DNA of 64,000 nucleotides, taken from NCBI RefSeq assembly GCF_020832325.1, contig NZ_JAFIEU010000006.1, positions 1-64,000 of the forward strand, read 5' to 3'. How positions within the stretch are numbered: the stretch's first letter is position 1; each line of letters begins with the position of its first letter. Positions 8,979-20,200 of the stretch are shown one piece after another. The notes under the pieces are model-generated. The model did not search any database. It was not told the DNA's origin and saw only the letters and a program-made list of their open reading frames with translations. The stretch is from Lunatimonas sp. (GTDB taxonomy: Bacteria; Bacteroidota; Bacteroidia; Cytophagales; Cyclobacteriaceae). Made by a program: the position numbers and the translations under genes.

Positions 8979-10058
8979 TCAATACTGTTGTTTGGGTTTC
9001 ATTAACGTAGGAAAGGTCCATGCAAAATGATGGACTGGATAGACAATTGGCCTAGCTTCGACCGCATAGGCACCGTAACTTGGCTGCTGATAGATATCCT
9101 CCATGGCTTCTAGTAGGTTTCCCGGCCAAGAGCTTGGCGAACCTGGGCGTTGGTTTTCGTGCCAGGGCCAAGATTCCGGATTTTTCACGAAACGTAAGAG
9201 GTAGTCGATGCCCGACTGAAGCGTGGCGCCGGTGGCTTGTCCTCGGAGTAAATCCGTGCCATCCGTCTGCTGAATGACCCAACAGGCCGCCGTGATGGGA
9301 GCCAATGAAAAATACGTATACCACAAGCCCCGGTCCTGTCGGCGTACCTCCTCGGGCATGTGTCCATCAGGTGCAATCTTGTGGTGCAGGTCGCTTTGAA
9401 TCAGCCGGATGTTTTCCGCCATTTCATCGGAATCCTCTAAGAATGCAGCACTTAGCACAGATCCATACCGGCCCCAATCTGCCCAATTGTTTTTTCGGTT
9501 CCTGATCTCGTTGCAGGCCACGCGGTACACCTCGCCTACCCAGCCTTCCATTTGTTGCCGTTCCTTGCCGGAAAGCTGTCCGGTATCATTAAGGAGCTGA
9601 GCAGCAATAACCAATCCAGGTCCGGAATAGGCCATTACAAGCGGTCCATCGGCTTGGCTATAAGCGGTATTCGTACTGGACCACGCCTGTAAGAAATAGC
9701 GTGCTTTCTTGGCATACTTCCGCTTGCCACTCAGCGCATAAGCAAGGGCCAAGGCATAGGCGTTAAAAGAATCCGTTTGAAGACTTTTGGAGTTGTTGCG
9801 GTGGCCATCCGGGTTTACGTAAAACCCCGGAACGGAAAAATCTGCCAAGGCGTGGTGTTTTTGGCTCAACGCAGAATCTGCATAGGTTATAAGCTGTTGA
9901 TAAGCTGAAAAATATGGCTCACGGGCCCCATTGATCTGCGCTTTCACATAGGAAATCTGTGCCGTGGGGTGCATTCCCTGTGCACTCAGCGGTGATCCCA
10001 AACAAAAGGAACACAGGATCATCCATACAATTCCTATTGAACGAGCAATTTGCATCAT
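8979..10058 (-). CDS. PF05426 alginate-lyase-fold protein (PL5/PL38-like)
   Basis: The 359-residue protein has a Sec signal ending near PLSA; two adjacent ATGs (10058 and 10055) are possible starts. It is a single (alpha/alpha) toroid with the family landmarks KKARYFLQAW, RKNNWADWG (~190) and EEVRRQDRGLWYTYF (~240-254). The Arg-x6-Tyr spacing in RQDRGLWY matches the catalytic Arg/Tyr pair of PL5. However, the NNH of PL5 alginate lyases reads NNW here, so it is unlikely to be a plain PL5 enzyme; PL38-type glucuronan or alginate lyases are a closer idea. It is the first gene after the SusD terminator and heads the run of lyase genes. Inferred role: endo- or exo-lyase on a linear uronate chain in the periplasm. 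Confidence 0.75.
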   Translation of the reverse strand: MMQIARSIGIVWMILCSFCLGSPLSAQGMHPTAQISYVKAQINGAREPYFSAYQQLITYADSALSQKHHALADFSVPGFYVNPDGHRNNSKSLQTDSFNAYALALAYALSGKRKYAKKARYFLQAWSSTNTAYSQADGPLVMAYSGPGLVIAAQLLNDTGQLSGKERQQMEGWVGEVYRVACNEIRNRKNNWADWGRYGSVLSAAFLEDSDEMAENIRLIQSDLHHKIAPDGHMPEEVRRQDRGLWYTYFSLAPITAACWVIQQTDGTDLLRGQATGATLQSGIDYLLRFVKNPESWPWHENQRPGSPSSWPGNLLEAMEDIYQQPSYGAYAVEARPIVYPVHHFAWTFPTLMKPKQQY

Positions 10059-10146
10059 AGTTAGGTCAATAATGGGTTAATGGATTTATTGGGTTGGCTA
10101 TCTACTCTGAAATATGAGAAGATTCGGTGAAATTCGCCCACCGCTC

Positions 10147-10212
10147 ATAAAAAAACCTGCTGATGTCAGCGAAGGAACAGCCTAGCTATTCGATCCCTTT
10201 ATCAGCAGGTTT
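10147..10212 (-). terminator. Rho-independent terminator after the first SusC/SusD pair
   Basis: AAACCTGCTGAT (10153-10164) and ATCAGCAGGTTT (10201-10212) are a perfect 12-bp inverted repeat with a 36-nt loop. On the minus strand the hairpin is followed by a run of T. It lies between susD (ends 10238) and the lyase genes, so it may act as an attenuator that makes transporter transcripts more abundant than lyase transcripts. Confidence 0.75.
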
Positions 10213-10237
10213 GCATACATGTTACACGTTCCTTAGC

Positions 10238-12031
10238 TTAATCCCAGCCAGGGTTTTGTCCCAAGTTTGGATTTTGAGCCAAATCGTTTAGCGGAATAGG
10301 CCATAGGTAGTTTTTCGCTTCGTTAAAAACTGGAACAGCCCAATCGGTATTTTTATACACGTCGATATAAGTCTTACCATTATCGGGATCTACACTAGTC
10401 TGAATAAGCGCTCCGGGGAATCTGGCCTGTGCAGCCGCGTTCCATTGAATACCCATATCTTTCTTCAATAATTTCCTGCCTTGCTTCCATCGGCGGATAT
10501 CGTCGTATCTGAATCCCTCACCCATCAATTCGATCCTTCGCTCTCTGCGAATTTCCACGATGAGAGAAGATACTCCATCGTTCGCATATCGGGGATCCAT
10601 GGGAGGATTTAGCGTGAGGTGAGGCATACCCACCCGATCTCTCAATCTATTGATACTTGCATCCAAATCGCCTTGTGTGATCTCACCAAGCTCAGCCTTC
10701 GCCTCCGCATAGTTAAGCAATACCTCTCCAAATCGAAGAATCAACGCTGGAAACTCACCGGTATCAAAGGCCTTTCCAATCATATCGTCTGCATTATAAT
10801 GCTTGATCACATGGTAACCAGTGGAAGAAGTTCTACCTCCTGGCTGACCAGCAAGACGGGGATAAGGTAGTCCATCTGCATTATGGTACTTGTAAAAACC
10901 GGCATCTGACGGATGCAATACAGTCTGTCGTAATCTGGGATCCCTGTTTACGAATACACTTTCCACTGTTTCGTCTCCTTGGTAAAGGTTTGACAAAGTG
11001 ATTGGTAAACCGTCGGTACACAGGTAATCTTCCACCAAATCACGGGTGGCACCACCGGAATAAGAATAGTAATCCTGAACGTGATTGGTGCGAATACCCA
11101 ACCGGTAACGTCTCCACTGTATAACCTCTGGATTTCCGGTCAAATCGGACAAGGTTCTGTGGAAGGCATTGTAATCCATCTCAGGGTTTCCGGTAGAATA
11201 TAGGCTATGTGGACCGTTATCCATCAATTCCTTGGCGGCATTCGCTGCTTCCGTAAGCCATGTATTTGCGTTTGGCAAACCATGGTATTTCCTCCACGTA
11301 CCTTCAAACAGGCAAATTCTTGACTTAATGGCCAGCGCTGCCCAGCGATTCAGTCGACCCGGGTTGTTGCCATCACCCCAGTTATTGGGAAGGTTGGCGG
11401 TGGCGAAATTCAAATCCTCCAACACCTTGTCCATGACTTCTACTCGTGGAGTTCTTGCTGCAAATAGTTCATCGGAATCTATATTCAACTCACGGTCCAC
11501 ATAAGGAGCATCACCAAACATTTTCACAATGTGATGGTAAAACCATCCCCTAAACAGTCGTGCTTCGCCGATGTAACGGTTTCTGATATTGTCGGGGATA
11601 TTTGCCCTGCCGTAGTTGGCCAACCCAATATTTACTGCTCGCACAAAATTCCAGCCCCTAAATCCATACCATTGATTGGCAATACCGGTGGAATTGGTAA
11701 CCACCGTCTGTCTTCCGGCACGGACCTGCATAAAGGGCATGTGTCTTTCATGGTTTGGTGCCAAATTGTCCGCAAATCCATCCACCATCAAATAAGATGC
11801 TACCTGACTGTCAAACCCTTGATGATGGCCTAACATAATGGGGATATTTATGTCATCCATGGACATGTGGTAGAAGACGTTATTGTAAGTCGCCAAATCG
11901 TTTGCCGTATTCCAGAAAGTCTCGTTACTGATCTGGTCTAATGGGTACCTCTCCAGAAAATCGTCGTTACAGGCACCCAGCATCAGCAAGGATACTAGCA
12001 GAAACCTGAGTTTATATATGTGCTTTTTCAT
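10238..12031 (-). CDS. SusD/RagB glycan-binding lipoprotein 1
   Basis: The 597-residue lipoprotein has the lipobox LGAC (Cys21) followed by NDDF, an acidic pattern that fits surface export. The N-terminal half shows the helical TPR-like SusD core (YIGEARLFRGWFYHHIVKMFGDAP-type region, ~160-180). The C-terminal half has the RagB/SusD signature ILRFGEVLLNYAEAKAELG (~430) and an ending with NPGWD. It would cap the SusC barrel encoded 19 bp upstream and bind oligosaccharides at the cell surface. Tight linkage to susC and the terminator downstream show a two-gene transport unit. The ligand is not readable from sequence; the neighbouring lyases suggest a uronate-rich oligosaccharide. Confidence 0.95.
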   Translation of the reverse strand: MKKHIYKLRFLLVSLLMLGACNDDFLERYPLDQISNETFWNTANDLATYNNVFYHMSMDDINIPIMLGHHQGFDSQVASYLMVDGFADNLAPNHERHMPFMQVRAGRQTVVTNSTGIANQWYGFRGWNFVRAVNIGLANYGRANIPDNIRNRYIGEARLFRGWFYHHIVKMFGDAPYVDRELNIDSDELFAARTPRVEVMDKVLEDLNFATANLPNNWGDGNNPGRLNRWAALAIKSRICLFEGTWRKYHGLPNANTWLTEAANAAKELMDNGPHSLYSTGNPEMDYNAFHRTLSDLTGNPEVIQWRRYRLGIRTNHVQDYYSYSGGATRDLVEDYLCTDGLPITLSNLYQGDETVESVFVNRDPRLRQTVLHPSDAGFYKYHNADGLPYPRLAGQPGGRTSSTGYHVIKHYNADDMIGKAFDTGEFPALILRFGEVLLNYAEAKAELGEITQGDLDASINRLRDRVGMPHLTLNPPMDPRYANDGVSSLIVEIRRERRIELMGEGFRYDDIRRWKQGRKLLKKDMGIQWNAAAQARFPGALIQTSVDPDNGKTYIDVYKNTDWAVPVFNEAKNYLWPIPLNDLAQNPNLGQNPGWD

Positions 12032-12050
12032 TTATTAGTTCGTTAACGGA

Positions 12051-15000
12051 TTAGAAAGTTATCCTAACACCCAGTGTGTAAATTCGCTGCATTGGGTACT
12101 CGATGGCTCCCGCATAAATTGTCTCAGGGTCAAGCGGTTTGCGTATCGGAGAATACTCCCACAGGTTCATCCCTGCAAAATACACGTTTGCATTTTGCAT
12201 GCCGATGGAGTTAATGATGTTGTAAGGAATATCGTACCCAACTGACAGGTTCTTTAAGCGGATATAGCCTGCATTCTGAATAAAGCGACTTTGAGGCCGG
12301 ATATTCTTCTTGTCGTTGGTAGAAATATGGGGATGGGCAAAATAGGCATCCCGGTTATCCTCTGACCAAGAATCGGTAATAAAGTACTTCTCTACGTGTC
12401 CAGCATTGAATGGGAAGAACCAAGTCCAGTTACCATCAGAAGGCCAGAAATCCCTGCGCCAAATACCTTGGAAGAAGGCATTCAAGGTGAAGTTTTTCCA
12501 AGCGAGGTTGTTGTTGATACCAAAACTTAACCTTGGTGTGGTGTTGCCAATGATCCTTCTATCACCGGGGTTTGCCAGGGTGTTATTACCGGGGGTAATA
12601 CGGCCATCACCATCCAGATCCGCATACTGAATATCGCCTGGTCTCCAGTTGGCTCCCAGAAAACTCTGGTCAGCGGCTGCTGCAACCTCATCCGCAGTTT
12701 GGAAGATTCCAACCGTTTCGTAACCCCAGATCTCACCTATTTTCTGACCTACATAGTATTGAGCGTTTCCGCCCTCAGCAATAATCCCACTAGGAATTGC
12801 CCCATTAGGGTTGTCAAACTTAGTAATCGTGGCCGTCCAATCGGACAATGCCAAGGTCACATCGTAGCTCAAATCACTCTTCAATCGGTCTTTCCAAGTC
12901 AAAGCCAATTCCCAACCGGTGGTTCTGGAGTCTGCTGCGTTTGCCTGAGGCGCTTGTGTACCTAGGATAGATGGGTAGGTAGAACGCATCAACATATCCT
13001 TCGTATCCCGCTGGAATACGTCTACCGATGCATCTATTTTTCCACCAAGTAGTGTAAAGTCCAAGCCTACGTTTCTGGAAACCACTGTCTCCCAGGTAAG
13101 GGTCGGACTTACCAAGCCGGCAGGAGACACAAACGGCGTACGGTTTGCGCCGTTCATCATAAAGGCGGATTGACCAATACCCATTGTAGGTATGTAGGGA
13201 TAGAAGTTATTTCCCAGCAATTGATTGCCCAACTCTCCGTAGGAAGCCCTTACCTTCAATTCATCCAGCCAAGAACTTGCTCCCGCCATAAAACTTTCGT
13301 TTGATATCCTCCAACCAGCAGATACTGATGGGAAGAAACCAAAACGACTATCTTTTGGGAAACGGGAGGTTCCGTCGTATCGGGCATTCGTCTCAAGAAG
13401 GAAACGGTCATCAAAAATATAATTCAATCGGTAAAATGCTCCACGCAACGCATTATGATTCATACCACTAAAGGTCTGTTGCAATCCGATTGTTGCATTC
13501 AAGTTTTGAATCATTGGAGTAATCAACGTATTGTTCTGGGCCCTTACGAACTTATTTTGACCCCACTCTTGATTGAATCCAACCATTGTACTCAGGTTGT
13601 GCTTTGCTGGTAGTGAGAACTGATAATCCGCAAAGGCATTTATCACATAGTATTGATTAAACTCGCTACGTTCATTGATAAAATCGTTCCCACTGAAACC
13701 ATTATTTATTATGTTGGCAGGATTGGTAATGTTTGGAGTGACTACCTCTACCTTACTTGCCACGTCCTGTTCTGCTCTAGTAACAAAGTTATAAGAGAAA
13801 TTACCTTGGATTTTCAACCCTTTTACCGGTGTCAAAATGGCCCCCTGAGTCATCCAGATATCGTTATTGGTCCATGTGGACCGTCCACCGTCTTTCAGGT
13901 AAGGCCAGAAATTGGTCCCCTGAAAATATTTGCCGATAAATGGTTCGTATATTTCCCGGTCACCTGGATTTAAGTAATAGGGCAAATCAGGGAATTGAAT
14001 GGGCTGAATGGGGTTTACCCGCGCAAGCGAGTTGATATTCACATCCCAGTTATAAAAGTAAGGTTTGTCGCTGCGTTGCGTGTTAATTACTAGTTTTTCT
14101 TCCAAGGTCAACCATTTCGAAACCTTGAACTCACCTTTCATCAAGACATTGTAACGCTTGAAGTTCTCGTTATTTACCGCTAGATATCCGTCCTTGTTCA
14201 AATGGCCAAAGGATACAAAGTAATTGGAGTTTTCAGAACCACCAGAAATGGACAAATCGTGCTGCTGCGTGGGTGCATAGTCGATCATGATATCATTCTG
14301 GTAGTTATTGAATCCATAAAACCGAAGGTTACCATTTACGATGCCCCACTCGTTTTCCGGGATGGGATTATTTCTCCAACGCAGGGTACCCTCTACCATG
14401 TCCTGATCAAAGGTAGGAACGCCGTTTGTCCGGATGTTTGCGAGGTTCCTGGCATTTACAAAATCATGTGGATCAGTGATGGGGTCCATGTTGAAAATTG
14501 GCTTAGCCAAGGAAAACTGACTGTTTAAGCTCACAGAAACCTTACCGGCTTTTCCGCTTTTAGTTGTAACTAAAACCACTCCAAATGCCGCACGCGCACC
14601 ATACACGGCTGCAGCAGCTGCATCTTTCAATACCGAAACACTCTCAATATCATTGGGATTGATTCGGTTGAGGTCCATGGGCACGTTATCCACCAAGATC
14701 AATGGCGAACCACCATTGATCGACTGGAATCCCCGTACGTTAAATGCGGGACTTTGCGCTGGGTCACCGTTTCGTGGAGCAATGTTTAGGTTTGGAATCA
14801 CACCTTGAAGGCCTTCTGCCACGTTCGCTATTGGTCGGTTCTGTAGACGCTCTGAGGTAGCTACACCTACCGCTCCCGTCAGGTTCACTTTTTGCTGTGT
14901 ACCGTAACCGACTACAACCACTTCCTGCAGGGAAGAGGTGCTCTCTACCAAGGTAACGTCGATAATTCGCTGGTTCCCGAGCGAAATCGTCTGACTTTCG

Positions 15001-15362
15001 AATCCGATAAAAGAAAAGACCAAATTAACCCCCTCGGGAACGGTGATCGAGTACTTTCCGTCCATATCGGTGGCGGTTCCTAGATTGGTTCCCGGTACGG
15101 AAACGGTCGCTCCTGGAATAGGTTCACCGTTTTGGTCCCTTACCGTACCGGTAATCGTTACGTCAAAGGCCTTCACCTTTAGTACCTCGTTGGTCTTTCT
15201 GTTGGACGCAACGACGGATCGATTCATGTTAATGCTCTCCAGATTCGCATCTAGAGAAACCCTTTGTTGGGCAAATACGTCTGTTGCCAGCAGTACGCAG
15301 CCCACCATCATACCCGCCGAGACTAACCCCGGCAGGAAGCGGTTTCGTAAACTTGTTTTCAT
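12051..15362 (-). CDS. SusC-family TonB-dependent outer-membrane transporter 1
   Basis: The 1103-residue protein has a signal peptide (~1-32), a carboxypeptidase-regulatory-like domain (~68-150, starting ITGTVRDQNGEPIPGA), then a TonB-box-like stretch (LQEVVVVGYGTQ), a plug domain (~155-270, with FNVRGFQSINGG and SVLKDAAAAAVYGARA) and a beta-barrel to a C-terminal aromatic residue (RITF). No STN domain is present, so it does not signal through FecR. It pairs with the SusD gene 19 bp downstream. It imports oligosaccharides across the outer membrane using TonB energy. The order susC-susD and the length are normal for the family. Confidence 0.96.
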   Translation of the reverse strand: MKTSLRNRFLPGLVSAGMMVGCVLLATDVFAQQRVSLDANLESINMNRSVVASNRKTNEVLKVKAFDVTITGTVRDQNGEPIPGATVSVPGTNLGTATDMDGKYSITVPEGVNLVFSFIGFESQTISLGNQRIIDVTLVESTSSLQEVVVVGYGTQQKVNLTGAVGVATSERLQNRPIANVAEGLQGVIPNLNIAPRNGDPAQSPAFNVRGFQSINGGSPLILVDNVPMDLNRINPNDIESVSVLKDAAAAAVYGARAAFGVVLVTTKSGKAGKVSVSLNSQFSLAKPIFNMDPITDPHDFVNARNLANIRTNGVPTFDQDMVEGTLRWRNNPIPENEWGIVNGNLRFYGFNNYQNDIMIDYAPTQQHDLSISGGSENSNYFVSFGHLNKDGYLAVNNENFKRYNVLMKGEFKVSKWLTLEEKLVINTQRSDKPYFYNWDVNINSLARVNPIQPIQFPDLPYYLNPGDREIYEPFIGKYFQGTNFWPYLKDGGRSTWTNNDIWMTQGAILTPVKGLKIQGNFSYNFVTRAEQDVASKVEVVTPNITNPANIINNGFSGNDFINERSEFNQYYVINAFADYQFSLPAKHNLSTMVGFNQEWGQNKFVRAQNNTLITPMIQNLNATIGLQQTFSGMNHNALRGAFYRLNYIFDDRFLLETNARYDGTSRFPKDSRFGFFPSVSAGWRISNESFMAGASSWLDELKVRASYGELGNQLLGNNFYPYIPTMGIGQSAFMMNGANRTPFVSPAGLVSPTLTWETVVSRNVGLDFTLLGGKIDASVDVFQRDTKDMLMRSTYPSILGTQAPQANAADSRTTGWELALTWKDRLKSDLSYDVTLALSDWTATITKFDNPNGAIPSGIIAEGGNAQYYVGQKIGEIWGYETVGIFQTADEVAAAADQSFLGANWRPGDIQYADLDGDGRITPGNNTLANPGDRRIIGNTTPRLSFGINNNLAWKNFTLNAFFQGIWRRDFWPSDGNWTWFFPFNAGHVEKYFITDSWSEDNRDAYFAHPHISTNDKKNIRPQSRFIQNAGYIRLKNLSVGYDIPYNIINSIGMQNANVYFAGMNLWEYSPIRKPLDPETIYAGAIEYPMQRIYTLGVRITF

Positions 15363-15679
15363 AAAGTTTGTTTGTTGTTAAGTTATTTGAGGAATTGAGA
15401 GTAAATATAGAAACGCTAGGCGCTTCAGATACGAGATTGGTCAGCTTACATCATAGGCAAATTGGGTATATGGTTCACATTCACTAGCCTTACACCCAAC
15501 AACAAATAATCAAATCTCTATCCAGCTTAATAAAGAATCTCTTAGTTACGCTTTCTCGATTCTAAAAAATAATATTTTATTGGTATGGGAGTATTGCTAA
15601 TTCTATTTACTCGGGAAATATAGGACAAAATACACAAATACAAAATAGTTTCATTTTATTTTTATTTACCGGTTACAAA
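15363..15679. other. Non-coding leader region upstream of susC 1
   Basis: About 317 bp without a credible ORF, becoming AT-rich between 15550 and 15670. The susC 1 promoter should lie here, but I found no TAnnTTTG match in the right orientation. No obvious riboswitch or further inverted repeat was seen. Confidence 0.5.
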
Positions 15680-15714
15680 AAAGAAAAGCCGTCCATACGG
15701 AATATGGACGGCTT
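15676..15714 (-). terminator. Rho-independent terminator after SusC/SusD pair 2
   Basis: AAGCCGTCCATA (15686-15697) and TATGGACGGCTT (15703-15714) form a perfect 12-bp stem with a 5-nt loop. On the minus strand the stem is followed by TTCTTTTTT. It lies 37 bp past the stop of susD 2 and ends that two-gene unit. Confidence 0.9.
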
Positions 15715-15750
15715 ATTTAAGATAGTATACAAAAATAGGCGCTTAATCTG

Positions 15751-17232
15751 CTAAAAACCTGGATTTTGGGTGAGTGCAGCATTTACGTCTATTTCCCGAA
15801 GCGGAATCGGAAACCGCAACTGTCGCTCCGCAAAGGTTGCATTGAACACATTTCGGTGACCTACAAAGTCGTCGTATGCCTTCGTAAGGTCATTGCGCAC
15901 CTTCCTCGTGCGCAGCATGTCAAACCAAAGTTTCCCCTCGTAGCATAGTTCGAAATAACGCTGATTCCACACTTCCTGCTCGAACGCATCCGCGCTCATC
16001 CCCGAAATAGGAATCAAATCGGCCCGGTCCCGGATATCATTGACACATTGCAATGCCAAGGCGTTGGGTCCTCCCTCTGCCCGATTGGACGCCTCCGCAT
16101 ACATCAGCATCACGTCTGCAAGGCGGTATATGGTGAAGTTCAGCTCGGATCGGGCATCCTGATCAATGGCTACCTTGTCAAACCACTTGTAAATGTAGCG
16201 TCCTCCAAGCTGTTGACCGTTGTATTCCGAAATGAAAAACTGCTTTTCTTCGGCACGCTTATCTCCCGCGTCGTAGCTGTCTATAAACTCAAAACGAGGA
16301 ACCAATCCACCAAACTCATTGGAGTACACAGAGATCCCCGCAAAAGTAGGCAAACACACTGGGGTAAGCGGGTTGTTTCGGTTGATCTTGTCAAACTGCA
16401 CCTGGAAAATAAATTCCCGGCTGTTTTTATTGGCCGGCAAAATCATGTCGGTGTACTCGTCAAATAGATCAAAGGTAGAGCCTTTCAGATCCACTACTTC
16501 CTTGGACCTTCGGGCAGATTCTACATACGCAGACTGTCCGGCATTTACAGGGTGTCCGGCATAGGTCAGGTAAACGTCTGCCAAAAGCGACTTGATAAAT
16601 CCTTTGGACACTTCGCCGTTGGGTCTTCTCCAAGCCAATCCGGAAGTCTCCGCAAACAACAAATCCGGAAGGATAATATCGTCGTAGATTTCCTTCACAG
16701 GCGAACGGGGGGTATTTACATCTGCGAGTGCTTTTACCGGTTCACTGATTTTTGGCACATCTCCGTACATTCTGACCAAGTAGAAGTAATAAAACGCCCG
16801 CATAGTCCTTGCCTCGGCTAGGTAGTCATTCAACTGGGTTTGCGACAAGGCAGTGTATCGCGGCAATTGTTCGATGGCCACGTTGCAACGGAGAATTCCC
16901 TGATACAACTGACTCCAATAGGTGTCTATATAAAAGGACTGGGAGTCATAAGTCAATTGATTAAACCGGAAACCTTCGGTTTGTGCCACGCCATCCGCCT
17001 TTCCGGTCATGAACTCCAAAAGCGAGAGGGTATTTCCACCCCATCCGCCGGACCCGGTCACGACTACGTTCACATTTGCATATATACTGGTTACCAAGGC
17101 ACGGGCGGCCTCCGGACTGGATAGCTCAGCCTGAGTGGTCAGGGTAGCCGGATCTTCTTCTAAGAAGCCCTCGCAGGACAGGAGTCCAAGAGAAGCTACG
17201 ATCGCTAGGATATATTTTATTGGTCTATTCAT
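15751..17232 (-). CDS. SusD/RagB glycan-binding lipoprotein 2
   Basis: The 493-residue lipoprotein has the lipobox LLSC (Cys20) with EGFLEED after it, consistent with surface display. SusD features include YLAEARTMRAFYYFYLVRMYG (~140) and YRLADVMLMYAEASNRAEGG (~370), ending LTQNPGF. It is shorter than SusD 1 and clearly not a recent copy of it, so the two pairs probably bind different oligosaccharides or chain lengths. It sits 19 bp after susC 2 and before a strong terminator, so the pair is a complete transport unit. Confidence 0.95.
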   Translation of the reverse strand: MNRPIKYILAIVASLGLLSCEGFLEEDPATLTTQAELSSPEAARALVTSIYANVNVVVTGSGGWGGNTLSLLEFMTGKADGVAQTEGFRFNQLTYDSQSFYIDTYWSQLYQGILRCNVAIEQLPRYTALSQTQLNDYLAEARTMRAFYYFYLVRMYGDVPKISEPVKALADVNTPRSPVKEIYDDIILPDLLFAETSGLAWRRPNGEVSKGFIKSLLADVYLTYAGHPVNAGQSAYVESARRSKEVVDLKGSTFDLFDEYTDMILPANKNSREFIFQVQFDKINRNNPLTPVCLPTFAGISVYSNEFGGLVPRFEFIDSYDAGDKRAEEKQFFISEYNGQQLGGRYIYKWFDKVAIDQDARSELNFTIYRLADVMLMYAEASNRAEGGPNALALQCVNDIRDRADLIPISGMSADAFEQEVWNQRYFELCYEGKLWFDMLRTRKVRNDLTKAYDDFVGHRNVFNATFAERQLRFPIPLREIDVNAALTQNPGF

Positions 17233-17251
17233 GATAATGCATGGTTAAGGG

Positions 17252-20200
17252 TTAAAAGGCAATGTTTAATCCCGCACTGAACGTTCTGGGCCTGGCAAAG
17301 GGGAAGAAGTCAAGGCCTTGCGGCAATTGTCCGGCACCTTCAAAGGTGTTTACCTCGGGATCGTATCCTGTATATTTGGTGAATAGCAGTAAGTTTTGAC
17401 CGCTTAGAAATACCCTGGCTCTGGAAATATTGTACTTGCTCAGAATAGGCGCAGGTATGTTGTATCCAAACATGAGGTTTTGAAGTCTAACGAAGGATCC
17501 GTCCTCCACCCAGTGGGTATCCATATTGGTCAGGTAGGGTGTACCCCAAGCCCGCACCTCGGCAATCATGGAGTTTTGGTTTTCAGGGGTCCAAGCGTCC
17601 AATACAGTGGCATAGCTGTTTGCCAGTGTCTGCCGATCCTCCACAGAGTGTTTGGTGGCGTTGATTACATCTTGGCCATATACTACCCTAAACTCAAAAG
17701 ACAGGTCAAAATTACGGTAGGTAAAGGTGTTGGTAATATTACCTACCCATTTGGGATACATCCTGCCAATGATTTTGGAGTCATCTGCATTGATTACTCC
17801 GTTATTGTCCAAATCCTCCCATCGAATATCTCCTGGCAGCAAACCGTATTGCGCCGCTTGGTCTGCCTCATCTAGATTCCAGGTACCCAATCGCACCCTT
17901 CCCCATATGGATCCAATCGGCTCGCCTACTCGAAGTATATTGGTTTGTCCAAGGAACCAGGGTCCCGGGAATATATCTGCATCGTTCGCACCTAGCTGTA
18001 GTATTTTGTTTCGGTTTGTAGACCAGTTCAGATCGGTGTTCCAGGAAAAATCTCCCCTTTCCATATTGACGGTATTGATGGTCAGTTCGATCCCTTTGTT
18101 TTCTACAGAACCAATATTCTGTAGCACGGAACCAAATCCGGTAGACCAAGGCAGCGGTGCGTTTAGGAGCAGGTTTTTGGTACGCTTGTAGTACAAGTCA
18201 CCTTCTACCATCACCCGGCTATTAAACAAACCTAGCTCAAACCCAAAATCAACCTGATCGGTGGATTCCCATTTCAAATCGGGGTTTCCAAATGAGGTCT
18301 GCGACACACCAATTTCATTGCCTGCAGCCTTCAGCACGTTAAAGGTTCCTAAAAACTGCAAGGAATTAAAGTTGCCTATTTCTTGGTTTCCGGTGGAACC
18401 CGCACTCGCACGGATTTTTAGGTTATTGATCGCATCGACTCCCTGCATGAAGCCTTCCTCAGAGGCTCTCCAGGCCACTCCCACCGAAGGGAAAAAGGCA
18501 AACTTGTTGTTACCCCCGAATCGGGAAGACCCGTCGTATCTACCGGTCACGGTGAACAGGTATTTGTTGTCCAAGCTGTAATTCCAACGGGTAAAGTATG
18601 AGTTCAACGCATACGCACCAACGTTTCCATTGATACCGGCTATCGGAATGATGTTGCCAGCACGGATATTCCGCCACTCAAAGAAATCATCGATAAAGCC
18701 TTCACTTCGTACGCTTAGGTTTTCAAAGCTGTCTTTTAGCCAGCTAAAACCGAACATCCCGTTGATCCGGTGCCTTGTTCCGATGGATTTATTCCAATTG
18801 ACAAAATTTTCATTTTGCCAATACAGCCGTTGGTTGGTAGAGACGGTAGCGATACCCCGCTGGTCAGCTGACAAAAGCCGAAGCGTTCGGGAAGAATAGA
18901 AGTTGTTTTTCTGGCTATCAAAGATAGTGCTGAACGTAGACTTAAATTCCAAATCTTTGGTGATCTTGAAATTCATGTAGAAGTCCGCATACATCTGATT
19001 CAGGTTTACGTCGGTATAGCGGTTTTGCGCAATCCGCACGGGGTTTTCGGCACCTTCTGTTCCCGGCCAGTCGGCATTCGCACCCCATCGACCGTCTGGA
19101 TACCGTACGGGTAGAAAAGGCAAGGCTTCTGCCACCATTCTGGCCACATTCAATGCACCGTTTGCATCGTCCACTACCCGTCGCGTGCTTTTTGTACCTA
19201 GGATGCTACCACCTACGGTAAGCCAGGATTTAACCTCTGAATCCAAGGCAATTTTGCCGGTAAAACGCTCAAACCCAGAATTCATCATGATGCCATCTTC
19301 GTTGGTATATCCCAACGACACGTTGTAGGAGGTCAGGTTGTTTCCGCCACGGAAGGCCAGGTTGTGGTTTTGCGCCCAAGCTGTTCCATATACCTCGTCT
19401 TCCCAGTCGGTATCGTACAACGGCCGTCCACTGGAATCAAAAAGATCGGGATAATCCAATGGATTCGCACGCACATACCTGCCTTGCGCATAGCCGGAGG
19501 GATCGTACTTTTGCGCGTTGTCGTACGCACGGTTGTACACATCCATAAACTCCTGCGCATTCAACCTGGGTACGGTGGTCGCCCGGTTAGAGACAGACAC
19601 GAAGTTGTCATACAATACTTGATTTTGGTTTTTCTCTCCCCGTTTGGTGGTAACTAGGATTACGCCGTTGGCACCCCGAGCTCCATATATCGCCGCGGAG
19701 GAGGCATCCTTCAATACCTCTACAGATTCAATATCCGAGGGGTTGATCATATTCAGGTCTGCACCGATGATCCCATCGATTACAAACAGGGGATTGACAC
19801 CCGAGTTGATGGAATTGACACCCCGGATACGGATACGTGCAGAGGCACCGGGAGAATTCTGATTGTTGAGCACTTCCACACCGGCTATCCGACCCTGAAG
19901 TGATTTCACGGCATTGGGCTGGGAACGATCTATGAGCTTGTCTCCTCTTACTGAACCCACAGACCCTGTCAAATCTGATTTTTTGACGGTACCATAGCCG
20001 ATTACCACCACCTCATCCAAAGCAGTGGCATCCTCTCTCATGGTCACGTTTACGACCGTGCGGTCTCCAACGACCACCAGTTGGTTTTCATATCCGATAA
20101 AGGAAAACACCAAGGTTCCCCCATCGGGCACGTTGATGGAAAATTTCCCATCCAAATCGGTGACAGTACCTGTCGTGGTACCCTGCACCAACACACTTAC

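Noticed and set aside
8979-10058. Plain PL5 alginate lyase
   Set aside because: The NNH motif is NNW, and no other alginate-specific gene (PL6, PL7, PL17 or DEH reductase) was recognised nearby.
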